Below are positions 16,961-24,830 of a stretch of DNA of 64,000 bases, one piece after another. The first letter of the stretch is position 1; every line of letters starts with the position of its first letter. The stretch lies in assembly GCA_900545605.1 (NCBI GenBank), contig UQZL01000008.1, positions 1-64,000 of the forward strand. Direction: 5' to 3'. Below the pieces are notes generated by a model. It ran no database searches and had not been told where the DNA came from. It saw only the letters and a program-made list of their open reading frames with translations. The stretch is from an uncultured Collinsella sp. (GTDB lineage: Bacteria > Actinomycetota > Coriobacteriia > Coriobacteriales > Coriobacteriaceae). A program made the translations under genes and the position numbers.

Positions 16961-18160
16961 CTAGAGCTTGTGGTGGCGCTCTTCTTTGCGCTCCTCGGCT
17001 GCCTGCTCCTCCTGCTTAAAGGCGGGGTCGTCGGGGGTGACGAGCTCGTCCTCGTGCGTGCGCTTGTTGTAATGGTGGCGCAGCACGGGCTCAAACAGAT
17101 GTAGATGCTTGGCAAAGGCCGCCGAGCCAATGGCGAGCACGGTAAAGATGAGCACACGCATGGGCACCTCGACCTGGTTAATCGCGGCGGCGCCGGCCGA
17201 AAGCATGATGCACCAGGCATAAATGAGCAGCACGGCCTGTTTTTGGTTGTAGCCTTCTTGGATCAGGCGGTGGTGGATGTGGCCCTTGTCAGCCTGCCCG
17301 ATACTAATGTGGGCGCGCTTGCGGCGCACGATGGCGCTGAACGTGTCGATGATGGGCACGCCGGCAACGATGAGCGGGATGATAAGCGAGGTGAGTGCGG
17401 CGGTGCGGCTCACGTTGAGCAGCGAGATGGAGCCCAGCGCAAAGCCCAGAAGCAACGAACCCGAGTCGCCCAAGAAGATGCTTGCGGGGTTGAAGTTGTA
17501 GCGCAAAAAGGCCAGACAGGCGCCAAAGAGCGCAATGGAGAGCGCGGCGGCGTCGATGCGGCCCGAGAGAACAGCCATCGAAAACATGGTGAACGACGCG
17601 ATGCCGCAGATGCCTGTGGCCAAGCCGTCGAGGCCGTCGATGAGGTTAATGATGTTGGTGAATGCCACCAGATAGATTACGGTGATGGGGTAGGCGAGCC
17701 ACCCGAGCATGATTTCGCCGGGGGCAAACGGGTTGACGATGACGCCGATCCGCAGGCCGCCGATACAGGCGATGAGCGCGGCGAGGACCTGTCCGGCCAG
17801 CTTTTGCTTGGGCTTGAGCTGGAAGACGTCGTCGATAGCGCCGGTCGCAAAGATGACGGTAAAGGAGAGCGCCAGCATGGGGTAGCTGATGTGAAGGCGC
17901 GGGTGCGGCACCAGGACGGGTGGCCAGCCTAGGTGCCAGGTGCCTAGGATTTGCACAATACAGGCAACGACCAGGCCCAAAAACACCGCCGTTCCGCCCA
18001 AACGCGGGATGGGCTTGGTGTTGATGCGGCGCTTAGAAGGATAGTCGACGGCATCGAGCTTAATTGCCAAGCGCTTGACCAGGGGCACCGCGAGGAAGGT
18101 CGTGATAAAGGCCGCCGCTGCCACGCATAGGTACGGTATGTAGCTCGGGGATGAAGCCAT
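16961..18160 (-). CDS. MraY/WecA/TagO family phospho-N-acetylhexosamine transferase
   Basis: About 399 residues with 10-11 membrane helices. The catalytic motifs are GAIDDVFQLKPKQK (Asp-Asp, Mg2+), NIINLIDGLDGLA, FLGDSGSLLLGF and the C-terminal HIHHRL. The HxHHR motif points to polyprenyl-phosphate GlcNAc-1-phosphate transferases that start teichoic acid, arabinogalactan or other envelope glycans, rather than MraY proper. A charged cytoplasmic tail ends EERKEERHHKL. The start is uncertain: the ATG at 18160 has a poor ribosome site, and a TTG at 18214 is the alternative. Confidence 0.85.
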   Translation of the reverse strand: MASSPSYIPYLCVAAAAFITTFLAVPLVKRLAIKLDAVDYPSKRRINTKPIPRLGGTAVFLGLVVACIVQILGTWHLGWPPVLVPHPRLHISYPMLALSFTVIFATGAIDDVFQLKPKQKLAGQVLAALIACIGGLRIGVIVNPFAPGEIMLGWLAYPITVIYLVAFTNIINLIDGLDGLATGICGIASFTMFSMAVLSGRIDAAALSIALFGACLAFLRYNFNPASIFLGDSGSLLLGFALGSISLLNVSRTAALTSLIIPLIVAGVPIIDTFSAIVRRKRAHISIGQADKGHIHHRLIQEGYNQKQAVLLIYAWCIMLSAGAAAINQVEVPMRVLIFTVLAIGSAAFAKHLHLFEPVLRHHYNKRTHEDELVTPDDPAFKQEEQAAEERKEERHHKL

Positions 18161-18703
18161 GAATCTAAAAACCGCCAAGCGTCGAAGGAAAAGGTCAAAG
18201 GGCGCTACGCGCAAAAGGGCATAGCTGTCCCATGATACTCGACCAAGGGGGGTGCATGTAATTGCACGCAGCGATAATCACGCGCTTACCAGATATTGGG
18301 ATGTTGTCGATGGCTTGTCGGGATGCCGGCGGGAATCCAAATGGACTGTAATGGTATATGGACTGTAATGGTGATTTTCGGCAAAAGAAAACCACCCCCC
18401 ACGTTACGAAAATGAACCCACCTAAAACAGGTGGGTGCCCTCATCGACTGTTCCAGCGTCCTTAACAACGAAGGATACCTGTACTAGGTACGACTGTGTG
18501 GGCTCCCTAAATAAACGCGACGGTTCACCCAGTTGCTCCGCGGGGGGCGGAATACCTACATCATAAAGCGGCACTTTGTCGATTCCAGTCTTGACATTAC
18601 AAAAATCGTGTCGGACGATTACGGCGCCTTAGGGACGGAGCCGTCTACGCGGTCTGGCCCTTTACGTTTGAGCTGCTGAATCGTTGTTTTGGAGCATGTT
18701 TTT
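18161..18703. other. Intergenic region holding the candidate 6S RNA
   Basis: 543 bases between the transferase (leftward) and the radical SAM gene (rightward). The centre holds the 6S candidate. The left part (18215-18374) contains a near-tandem ATGGACTGTAATGGT pair (around 18341-18372) and no gene. The right part (18566-18703) holds the radical SAM leader. Confidence 0.5.
18375..18553 (-). ncRNA. ssrS: Candidate 6S RNA
   Basis: On the minus strand, a -10 TATGAT (18565-18560) precedes a roughly 180-base structured transcript. Its 5' end (CCGCCCCCCGC) can form an 11-bp closing stem, with two G-U pairs, with GTGGGGGGTGG at the 3' end, followed by a T-rich GTTTTCTTTTG tail. Internal elements include GGAGCAACTGGGTGAACC and the hairpin CACCCACCT/AGGTGGGT near the 3' end, which recall bacterial 6S RNAs. 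The length, closed ends and lack of coding capacity fit. The internal part folds into more than one hairpin, so the identification is tentative. Confidence 0.5.
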
Positions 18704-19642
18704 ATGCCGACGTCGTTGACCGAACTTTTTTCGCCCGCCTGCCATTTGTGTCCGCGCCGTTGCGGTGCGGCGCGCGATGAGGGCGCGCACGGCGTATGCG
18801 GTGCTAACGACACGCTCAAGGTGGCCCGAGCGGCGCTTCATATGTGGGAGGAGCCGCCTATCTCGGGCGAGGCCGGTTCGGGCACGATCTTCTTTAGCGG
18901 CTGTTCGCTTAAATGTATCTACTGCCAGAACCACGAGATCTCGACCGGCAATTTTGGCCTTGAGATTTCGCCTGAGCGCCTGGTCGAGATAATGCTGGAA
19001 CTGCAGGACCAGGGTGCCAACAACATCAATTTGGTGACGGCGACACACTATGCGCACCTGTTGCCTGCCGCGATTGCCGCGGCACGGACGCGCGGGCTGG
19101 TCATCCCAATCGTCTACAACACGAGTGGTTACGAGCGCGCGAGTGCCGTGGCGGCGCTGGGCGATCTAGTCGACGTGTGGCTTACCGACTTTAAATATGC
19201 CGATGCCGGGCTTGCGCAGTCGCTTTCTCATATTAAGGACTACCCGCGCGTGGCCGTGTCGGGTCTGGCTCAGATGGCGCGCGAGATCTATCGCCGCGGG
19301 GGAGAGCTGATGGATGACGACGGGCTCATGAAGCGCGGCATCATCGTGCGCCACCTGGTGCTGCCGGGGCATGCTGACGACTCGTGCCGCGTGTTAGACC
19401 TGGTGTGGCAGACGGTGGGCGACGTGCCGATCTCGGTCATGAACCAGTACACGCCCAATGCACTCATGCGCGAGCAGGGCGGCGACCTGGCACGCGCCGT
19501 GACGCGCGAGGAGTACGAGCAAGTGCTCGACCATGCCGACGATCTGGGCTTTACGACGATGTTCTGGCAAGAGGGCGGCGCGGTAGACGAGAGCTTCACC
19601 CCGGCCTTCGACACCACCGGCGTCCTCACCAGCGCAAAGTAG
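18704..19642 (+). CDS. Radical SAM protein, pyruvate-formate-lyase-activase-like (COG1313)
   Basis: 312 residues. The [4Fe-4S] motif is C67-x3-C71-x2-C74 (GCSLKCIYCQN). Ahead of it lies a cysteine cluster, C13-x2-C16-x3-C20 with C32, typical of this family and probably binding another metal or cluster. Proteins of this group are annotated as putative PFL-activating enzymes but most are uncharacterised; no glycyl-radical partner is adjacent. The start is the ATG at 18704 nine bases after GGAG; a TTG at 18689 would add five residues. It is followed by an 80-base palindrome. Confidence 0.85.
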   Translation: MPTSLTELFSPACHLCPRRCGAARDEGAHGVCGANDTLKVARAALHMWEEPPISGEAGSGTIFFSGCSLKCIYCQNHEISTGNFGLEISPERLVEIMLELQDQGANNINLVTATHYAHLLPAAIAAARTRGLVIPIVYNTSGYERASAVAALGDLVDVWLTDFKYADAGLAQSLSHIKDYPRVAVSGLAQMAREIYRRGGELMDDDGLMKRGIIVRHLVLPGHADDSCRVLDLVWQTVGDVPISVMNQYTPNALMREQGGDLARAVTREEYEQVLDHADDLGFTTMFWQEGGAVDESFTPAFDTTGVLTSAK

Positions 19643-19651
19643 GGCGTTCGT

Positions 19652-19731
19652 CGATGATTTTTCTGGGACGGGGATTATAAAATCATTCGGTACACAATGT
19701 TTTTTTAATCCCCGTCCCAGAAAAATCATCG
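19652..19731. repeat. 80-base near-perfect palindrome
   Basis: Arms 19652-19687 and 19696-19731 pair at 34 of 36 positions (the outer 25 perfectly) around the 8-base loop CGGTACAC. The arms contain CTGGGACGGGGATT. It lies nine bases after the radical SAM stop and ahead of tRNA-Ala. The very long arms exceed what a terminator needs and suggest a MITE/REPIN-like element that also acts as a terminator. Confidence 0.8.
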
Positions 19732-19795
19732 AGAGGATCGCCTGCTCGAAAAGTTGTCAAAATAGCCGCGCCCCAAAAAGACTGATTATTGGGCG

Positions 19796-19823
19796 TTGAC
19801 AGTTGGCGAGCCGTAGGTAAAAT
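19796..19823 (+). promoter_or_regulatory. Promoter of tRNA-Ala
   Basis: Consensus TTGACA, 16-base spacer, TAAAAT, ending 13 bases before the tRNA. Confidence 0.85.
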
Positions 19824-19836
19824 ATCGACTTGTCCT

Positions 19837-19909
19837 GGGGACGTAGCTCAGTTGGGAGAGCGCTGCCGTCGCATGGCAGAGGCCGAGGGTTCGACTCCCT
19901 TCGTCTCCA
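19837..19909 (+). tRNA. tRNA-Ala (anticodon CGC)
   Basis: A full cloverleaf: 7-bp acceptor GGGGACG/CGTCTCC with the G3-U70 wobble that identifies alanine tRNAs, D arm GCTC, anticodon stem CTGCC/GGCAG with loop GTCGCAT (CGC, reading GCG), T arm GAGGGTTCGACTCCC. The 3' CCA is not encoded. A terminator follows at 19924. Confidence 0.95.
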
Positions 19910-19923
19910 CCCTTGGATTTGAT

Positions 19924-19958
19924 AAGCCGCTGACATTGTGTCGGCGGCTTTTTTTAAA
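19924..19958 (+). terminator. Terminator of tRNA-Ala
   Basis: GCCGCTGACA, TTG loop, TGTCGGCGGC (one mismatch), then TTTTTTT. The following gene starts 16 bases later, so some read-through or a promoter inside the tRNA region is needed to express it. Confidence 0.85.
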
Positions 19959-19973
19959 AGAAAGGGCTGTACC

Positions 19974-20432
19974 ATGGCCGAGCTTGAGTCCCAACCACTG
20001 TCTGCCGAGGAACGCGCCGAGTTGGAAGAGCTCCGCGCCGAGAAAGCTCGTCGCGAGGCCCAGGAAGAGGCACGCCGCGAGCGTGAGGAGTTGGCCGCCC
20101 TGCGTGCCGAGCGCGAGAAGGCCGAGGAGGCCGCTGCGAAGGTTGCATCCGAGCCCAAGCCCGCGCCCGCACCCAAGCCCGCTGCTGCGAAGCCTGCGCC
20201 TGCCGCGCCCAAACCTCAGCCTAAAAAGGCCGCTCGTCCCAAGTCCGTCGAGCCCAAGTCGAGCCGTGACGAGATGACCTTTGCCCAGCGCATGGTTACC
20301 TCCAAGGAACCTACGGGCGAGAACGAGATCCCTGGCATGGCGCCGGCTCAAAAAATCATCATTGTCCTTGCCCTCATCGCGTTTGTCATCTTTATGGGCT
20401 ACACGATCCTGACCAGCATGGGCCTGCTCTAA
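19974..20432 (+). CDS. Tail-anchored membrane protein with charged coiled coil (unidentified)
   Basis: 152 residues in three parts: a Glu/Arg/Ala-rich helix (about 8-65, EERAELEELRAEKARREAQ) with coiled-coil periodicity, a flexible Ala/Pro/Lys linker (66-100), and a single C-terminal membrane helix (IIIVLALIAFVIFMGYTIL). The N-terminal region would stay in the cytoplasm. Start ATG at 19974 after AAAGAAAGGG. No family recognised. It sits between tRNA-Ala and pncB. Confidence 0.75.
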   Translation: MAELESQPLSAEERAELEELRAEKARREAQEEARREREELAALRAEREKAEEAAAKVASEPKPAPAPKPAAAKPAPAAPKPQPKKAARPKSVEPKSSRDEMTFAQRMVTSKEPTGENEIPGMAPAQKIIIVLALIAFVIFMGYTILTSMGLL

Positions 20433-20516
20433 CCGATTTGCATCGGGCGTCATGTCCGCATCCTCTGCTCTCGTCTAACCCTCAAATTCTGTACCACACA
20501 TCCGAAAGGTCGCCCC

Positions 20517-22022
20517 ATGGCTTTGACCGACATCTCGCATCCCGCCGACATCGCAATGCTCACCGATCTGTACGAGCTCACTATGGCCCAGGGCCTGTGG
20601 GAGAGCGGCAAGGCCAATGAGCAGGGTTGTTTTACCGCGTTTTACCGCGACCATCCCTTTGGCAGCGCCTATGCCGTCATGTGCGGCACCGCCGAACTGC
20701 CCGAGCTGGTCGAGAATCTGCGCTTTACGCCCGAGGACATCGACTACCTCGCCTCGCTCCAGGCCCCTGCCGGCGGCGCGATGTTCAAGCCTGGATTCCT
20801 CGACTACCTGCGCGATTTTCGTGCGCATGTAAACATCGACGCCGTGCCCGAGGGCGAGCTCGTCTTTCCGCGCGAGCCCATGGTGCGCGTCACCGGCCCC
20901 GCGCTGGAGTGCCAGCTGCTCGAGACGGCGCTGCTCAACATCGTCGGGTTCCAGACGCTTGTCGCCACCAAGACGGCGCGCGTGGTGCTCGCCGCCGACG
21001 GTCGCCCCGTGGCGGAGTTTGGCCTGCGCCGAGCCCAGGGTCCCGATGGCGGTCTGGCCGTTGCGCGCGCGAGCTACGTTGCCGGCTGCTCCTCTACGTC
21101 CAATGTGCTCGCCGGCCGCCGCTACGGTATTCCCGTCTTTGGCACGCATGCGCACAGCTGGGTGATGAGCTTCGATTCCGAGCTCGAGGCCTTCCGTGCC
21201 TTTGCCAAATCGAGCCCCAAGAACTGCACGCTGCTCATCGACACCTATGACGTGCGCGAGGGCTGTGAACATGCCATTACGGTTGCCAAGGAGATGGAAG
21301 CGGTGGGCGAGCGCTTGTCGGCCATTCGCATTGACTCCGGCGACCTCGCCAAGCTCTCCAAGTATGTTCGCGGCCGTTTTGATGCCGAGGGCCTGCCCTA
21401 TGTGGGGATCTCGGTTTCTAACGATCTGGATGAGTACACGATTCAGTCGCTGCTCGACCAGGGCGCGCCCATCGACAGCTTTGGCGTGGGTACCAAGCTT
21501 GCGACCTGCTATGACCAGCCGGCGCTGGGCGGCGTGTACAAGCTTTCCGCCCGCCGTGCGAGCGAGGCAGATCCATGGACGCCGGTGGTCAAGCTCTCCG
21601 AGCAGCCCTACAAGCGCACGATCCCGGGTGTGCAACGCGTGCGCCGTTATTACGACGGCTTTGGCGGCCCGGTCTGCGACATGATCTACGACGAGGACCA
21701 TCTGGCGGGGGAGGGCGCCGCGCGCGGCAATACCCTCGTGGCCGTGAATGATGCCGCCTTGGTGACCGACGTGTCCGAACTTGAGTATCGCGAGCTGCTG
21801 GTGCCGATCGTGCGCGATGGCAGTGCGGTGGCTCCGCGTGAGAGCATCCAGGACGCGCGCGAGCGCTGTGCTTGGGCGCTCGATCATCTGGACGCAGCTT
21901 TCAAGCGCTTCCTGTACCCGCAGACCTATGTGGTGGGCATGGAGCAGGGCCTGGCTCAGGTGCGCGACGAGCTCGTGCGCAAGAACATGGCCGCGGCTTC
22001 TGCCTTTCCCTGGGCTCACTAA
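20517..22022 (+). CDS. pncB: Nicotinate phosphoribosyltransferase
   Basis: 501 residues. Converts nicotinate, PRPP and ATP to nicotinate mononucleotide in NAD salvage. The N-terminus has MLTDLYELTMAQG and a GCFTAFYR block; FGTHAHSWVMSF around 205-217 and the phosphate-binding IDSGDLAKLSK (about 277-287), FGVGTKLATC and the C-terminal region match bacterial PncB of the longer type. It is 80 bases upstream of proB in the same direction. Confidence 0.95.
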   Translation: MALTDISHPADIAMLTDLYELTMAQGLWESGKANEQGCFTAFYRDHPFGSAYAVMCGTAELPELVENLRFTPEDIDYLASLQAPAGGAMFKPGFLDYLRDFRAHVNIDAVPEGELVFPREPMVRVTGPALECQLLETALLNIVGFQTLVATKTARVVLAADGRPVAEFGLRRAQGPDGGLAVARASYVAGCSSTSNVLAGRRYGIPVFGTHAHSWVMSFDSELEAFRAFAKSSPKNCTLLIDTYDVREGCEHAITVAKEMEAVGERLSAIRIDSGDLAKLSKYVRGRFDAEGLPYVGISVSNDLDEYTIQSLLDQGAPIDSFGVGTKLATCYDQPALGGVYKLSARRASEADPWTPVVKLSEQPYKRTIPGVQRVRRYYDGFGGPVCDMIYDEDHLAGEGAARGNTLVAVNDAALVTDVSELEYRELLVPIVRDGSAVAPRESIQDARERCAWALDHLDAAFKRFLYPQTYVVGMEQGLAQVRDELVRKNMAAASAFPWAH

Positions 22023-22101
22023 TTCCTTGGGCGGTAGGGGCGAGTCACGCTCCCTTGGCCGCCAGCTCGGCCGTTCGCTGAACAGTTGATTGGTTTGACG
22101 T

Positions 22102-23229
22102 ATGACGACTTCTTATAAAACGATGGTGGTAAAGATCGGTTCGTCCACGGTGGTGGGCGCCGATGGCAAGGTCAACCGCGCCTTTATCGGCGGACTTGCC
22201 GATCAAGCCGCAGCGCTGCGCAAGCTCGGCTGGCGTCTGGTCGTGGTGAGCTCGGGCGCTATTGCCTGTGGCTATCCCGTGTTGGGCTTCGACCGCAAGC
22301 CGGTCGGCGACCTTCCGAGCCTGCAGGCCTGCGCCTCGGCTGGTCAGTGCATCATCTCGTCGGCCTACGACGAGGAGTTCCATGCGCGCGACCTGCTCAC
22401 CTCGCTCGTACTGCTCACGCGCCACGACACGGCCCGCCGCACGTCCTACCTGCATGCACGCGACGCCCTGCTGCGCCTGGTGGAGCTGGGCGTGGTGCCG
22501 GTCGTCAACGAGAACGATACCGTCACCGTCGACGAGATCAAGTTTGGCGACAACGACACGCTGGCGGCGCTTGTGAGCTGCCTGGTTTCTGCCGATCTGT
22601 GCGTGACGCTCTCGGACATCGATGGCCTCTATACCGCCAATCCGCACGAGGACCCCACGGCCGAGTTTGTTCCTGTCGTGCATAAGATCGATGCCAAGAT
22701 TATTGCCTCGGCGGGTGATTCTTCCACATCGGTGGGCACGGGCGGCATGATTACCAAGATCCGCGCGAGCCGCATCCTGATGACGGCGGGCATTCAGAGC
22801 GTGATTTGCTCGGGCGAGGAGCCTGATGCGCTCGTGCGCCTCGCCCGCGGCGAGAGCGTGGGCACGCTGTTCGATCCGCCGGCGGAGCGTCTGGACATCG
22901 CACCCCGCAAGCTGTGGATCGCACTGGGCGACAAGGCGCATGGCTCGGTGACGGTCGATGATGGTGCTGCGAAGGCGCTGGTCAGCCGTGGCTCTTCCCT
23001 GCTTGCGGTGGGTATTCGCGAGGTCGATGGCCAGTTTGCCGAGGGCGATGTGCTCGACGTGTGCGACCCGAGCGGTATGGTTGTCGCCCGCGGTATCGCC
23101 GAGGCCGATTCGGACGTGCTGGAACTTGCTGCCGGTCGCCGCCAGGACCAGATCGCCAGCAACCGCCTGCTGGCAGACCTGGCCGAGAAGCCGGCGATAC
23201 ACAGGGATAACTTGATCGTATTTGCATAA
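22102..23229 (+). CDS. proB: Glutamate 5-kinase with PUA domain
   Basis: 375 residues, first step of proline synthesis: phosphorylates glutamate to gamma-glutamyl phosphate. The amino-acid kinase domain begins MVVKIGSSTVV, with VVSSGAIACG, VVPVVNENDTV and the FGDNDTLAALV loop. The C-terminal third (about 275-375) is a PUA domain (RKLWIALGDKAHGSVTVDDGA). The ribosome site is weak, so coupling to pncB is possible. A strong terminator follows, and proA lies 1.6 kb away beyond an oppositely oriented broken gene. Confidence 0.95.
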   Translation: MTTSYKTMVVKIGSSTVVGADGKVNRAFIGGLADQAAALRKLGWRLVVVSSGAIACGYPVLGFDRKPVGDLPSLQACASAGQCIISSAYDEEFHARDLLTSLVLLTRHDTARRTSYLHARDALLRLVELGVVPVVNENDTVTVDEIKFGDNDTLAALVSCLVSADLCVTLSDIDGLYTANPHEDPTAEFVPVVHKIDAKIIASAGDSSTSVGTGGMITKIRASRILMTAGIQSVICSGEEPDALVRLARGESVGTLFDPPAERLDIAPRKLWIALGDKAHGSVTVDDGAAKALVSRGSSLLAVGIREVDGQFAEGDVLDVCDPSGMVVARGIAEADSDVLELAAGRRQDQIASNRLLADLAEKPAIHRDNLIVFA

Positions 23230-23230
23230 A

Positions 23231-23272
23231 GAAAGACAGCGCTGCGGATCGTTTCCCGCAGCGCTGTCTTTC
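23231..23272. terminator. Terminator of proB
   Basis: Perfect 17-bp arms GAAAGACAGCGCTGCGG and its complement (23231-23247, 23256-23272) with an 8-base loop. A-rich and T-rich ends on each flank make it bidirectional, so it also serves the leftward peptidase pseudogene. Confidence 0.88.
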
Positions 23273-23274
23273 TC

Positions 23275-23328
23275 GTGCCGGCACCTGGGGACGTTTCTTT
23301 TGTGCCGGCAGGTGGGGACACTCCTTTG
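23275..23328. repeat. GTGCCGGCA / GGGGACGTTT dispersed repeat
   Basis: Two tandem units, GTGCCGGCACCTGGGGACGT and GTGCCGGCAGGTGGGGACAC, each followed by a short CTTTTG-like tail. They match the core of the palindrome at 10519-10574 and lie directly after a terminator, between convergent genes. Confidence 0.65.
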
Positions 23329-24718
23329 CTAGAAGATTCGGCGCAGGTCTCCGCGGTTGAGGGCCTCGTCGAAGAGGTGCTTGAATACCACGCTGCCGTG
23401 CAGGCCGTCGTGCTCGAACTCGTTGGTCACCCAGGCATGCGAGTTGCCCACGCGGCTGAGCGTATCAAGCTGCAGGCCCGAATCCACGTACATGTCGTCG
23501 AAATACACCGCGGCCTGGAGCGGCACTTCGTTGTAGGCCAGGCGCTGCGGGTCGTAGATCTTGTCCCAGCTGGTGTCTTCCATCAGCAGGTCCATGGCGG
23601 GCTTGAAGGGCTTGAGCTCGGGCATCTGCTCGAACATCCACGGGAACATGGCCTCGCCGGTAAACATGAGCGGGCGCGCGAGGGTGTCGAACTCGGTGCG
23701 GTGAGCCTTCTCTTCAGCCGCGGCCCAGCCAATGGGCATAGTGTCGCCGTCGGCGTAGATGAACTCCTGCAGCGTCCAGTACAGTGGATTCGTGCGCGTG
23801 TTGGTTCGCTCGAAGGCGCGCATCAAAAAGCTATCGGATACTGAGGCACCGCAGCTCAGCGTGCCGTCGCCGTCAGCAAAAGCATGATCGATAATCCAAT
23901 GCATGCGCTCAAAGCTCGGCTTCATGCCAAAGTCGCTGCCCATGAGCTGTAGGCGCTCAACCGTCATCGGCGAGCCGTCGGGCAGCACGGGCTTCTGAGC
24001 CTCGAGCGCATCGGCCAGGGCTGCCACGCGCTCGACGTCAGCGGGGTAGCGGTCGTAATACTGCTGCGTCTTGGCGGCCATGCGCGGGAAGGTGTGCGCG
24101 TAGACCTCGCTGGCGCTCGCCGGCACGTGCGGAATGCCACCACAGGTAAAGCTTGCCGCCACGCCCTCGGGGAAGAGCGACAGATAGCTCAGCGTCAAAA
24201 AGCCGCCGTAGCTCTGCCCGAGCGTGACCCAGGTACTCAAAATCGCGCACGATAGAGCTGGCGAGGTGACGCTTGAGGAAGTCTGCCTGCGAGCGGTCCG
24301 CATCGGCGCCGGCTGCCTCGGTGCGCTCGCCCAAGGCCGCGATCGTGCGTCCGTCCACGCAGCTACTGCGTCCGGTGCCGCGCTGGTCGGGCAGGACCAC
24401 GCGGAAGTGTTTGACGGCCTCCTCGATCCAGCCATCGCTTGTGGGCGACAACGGACGCGGGCTCTCGCCGCCGGGGCCGCCCTGTAAAAACAGGAGCAGC
24501 GGCAGATCGTCGTTGATGCGGTCGGGCGCGCAAACCACGCGATAGAAGAGCTTGATGCTCTCGGGCGCGCCGGCGATTGGTGCCGGCATAGCGCCGCGGC
24601 GCATGGTGCTGCCGACGGCCAGGAGCATCGGCTCCAGGCCGCGCCAGTCAAGGGGGACGTCGATGCTGTGGTCCTCGACATACAGGCCGGGGACGTGGTA
24701 CGAAGTGATGAGCGCCAT
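23329..24718 (-). pseudogene. Frameshifted proline iminopeptidase-like alpha/beta hydrolase
   Basis: The N-terminal half (from the ATG at 24718, after GGAAGC) is in one frame: FLQGGPGGE (oxyanion region) and LPDQRGTGRSS, ending at SSIVRDFEYL near 24235. The rest is in another frame: WVTLGQSYGGFLTLSYLSLFPEG (nucleophile elbow GQSYGG) through to the C-terminus at 23329. In the family the two segments are joined by about ten or more residues (helix after the FEYL-like stretch) that are missing here, so a small out-of-frame deletion has removed sequence just before the nucleophile. As read, no active S33 peptidase can be made. It is inserted, in reverse, between proB and proA. Confidence 0.8.
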
Positions 24719-24830
24719 GTGATGCTTCCGTTCGTTGCGGTGTTTCGGGTTGACCAATTCTACCGCCGCAGGTGAGGTCATGCGCAAATCGGCTACCATG
24801 GTTGCAAACTTCTAGGAGAAAGGGCCGCCC

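Noticed and set aside
18375..18553. tmRNA, SRP RNA or RNase P RNA at this site
   Set aside because: No tRNA-like 3' end, no GGAAGGAAGCAG SRP loop and no RNase P core; the length is too short for tmRNA or RNase P.
19780..19796. A fourth copy of the GGGACAAA...CTGATT element before tRNA-Ala
   Set aside because: Only the CTGATTATT core and a GGG/CCC flank match; too short to distinguish from chance.
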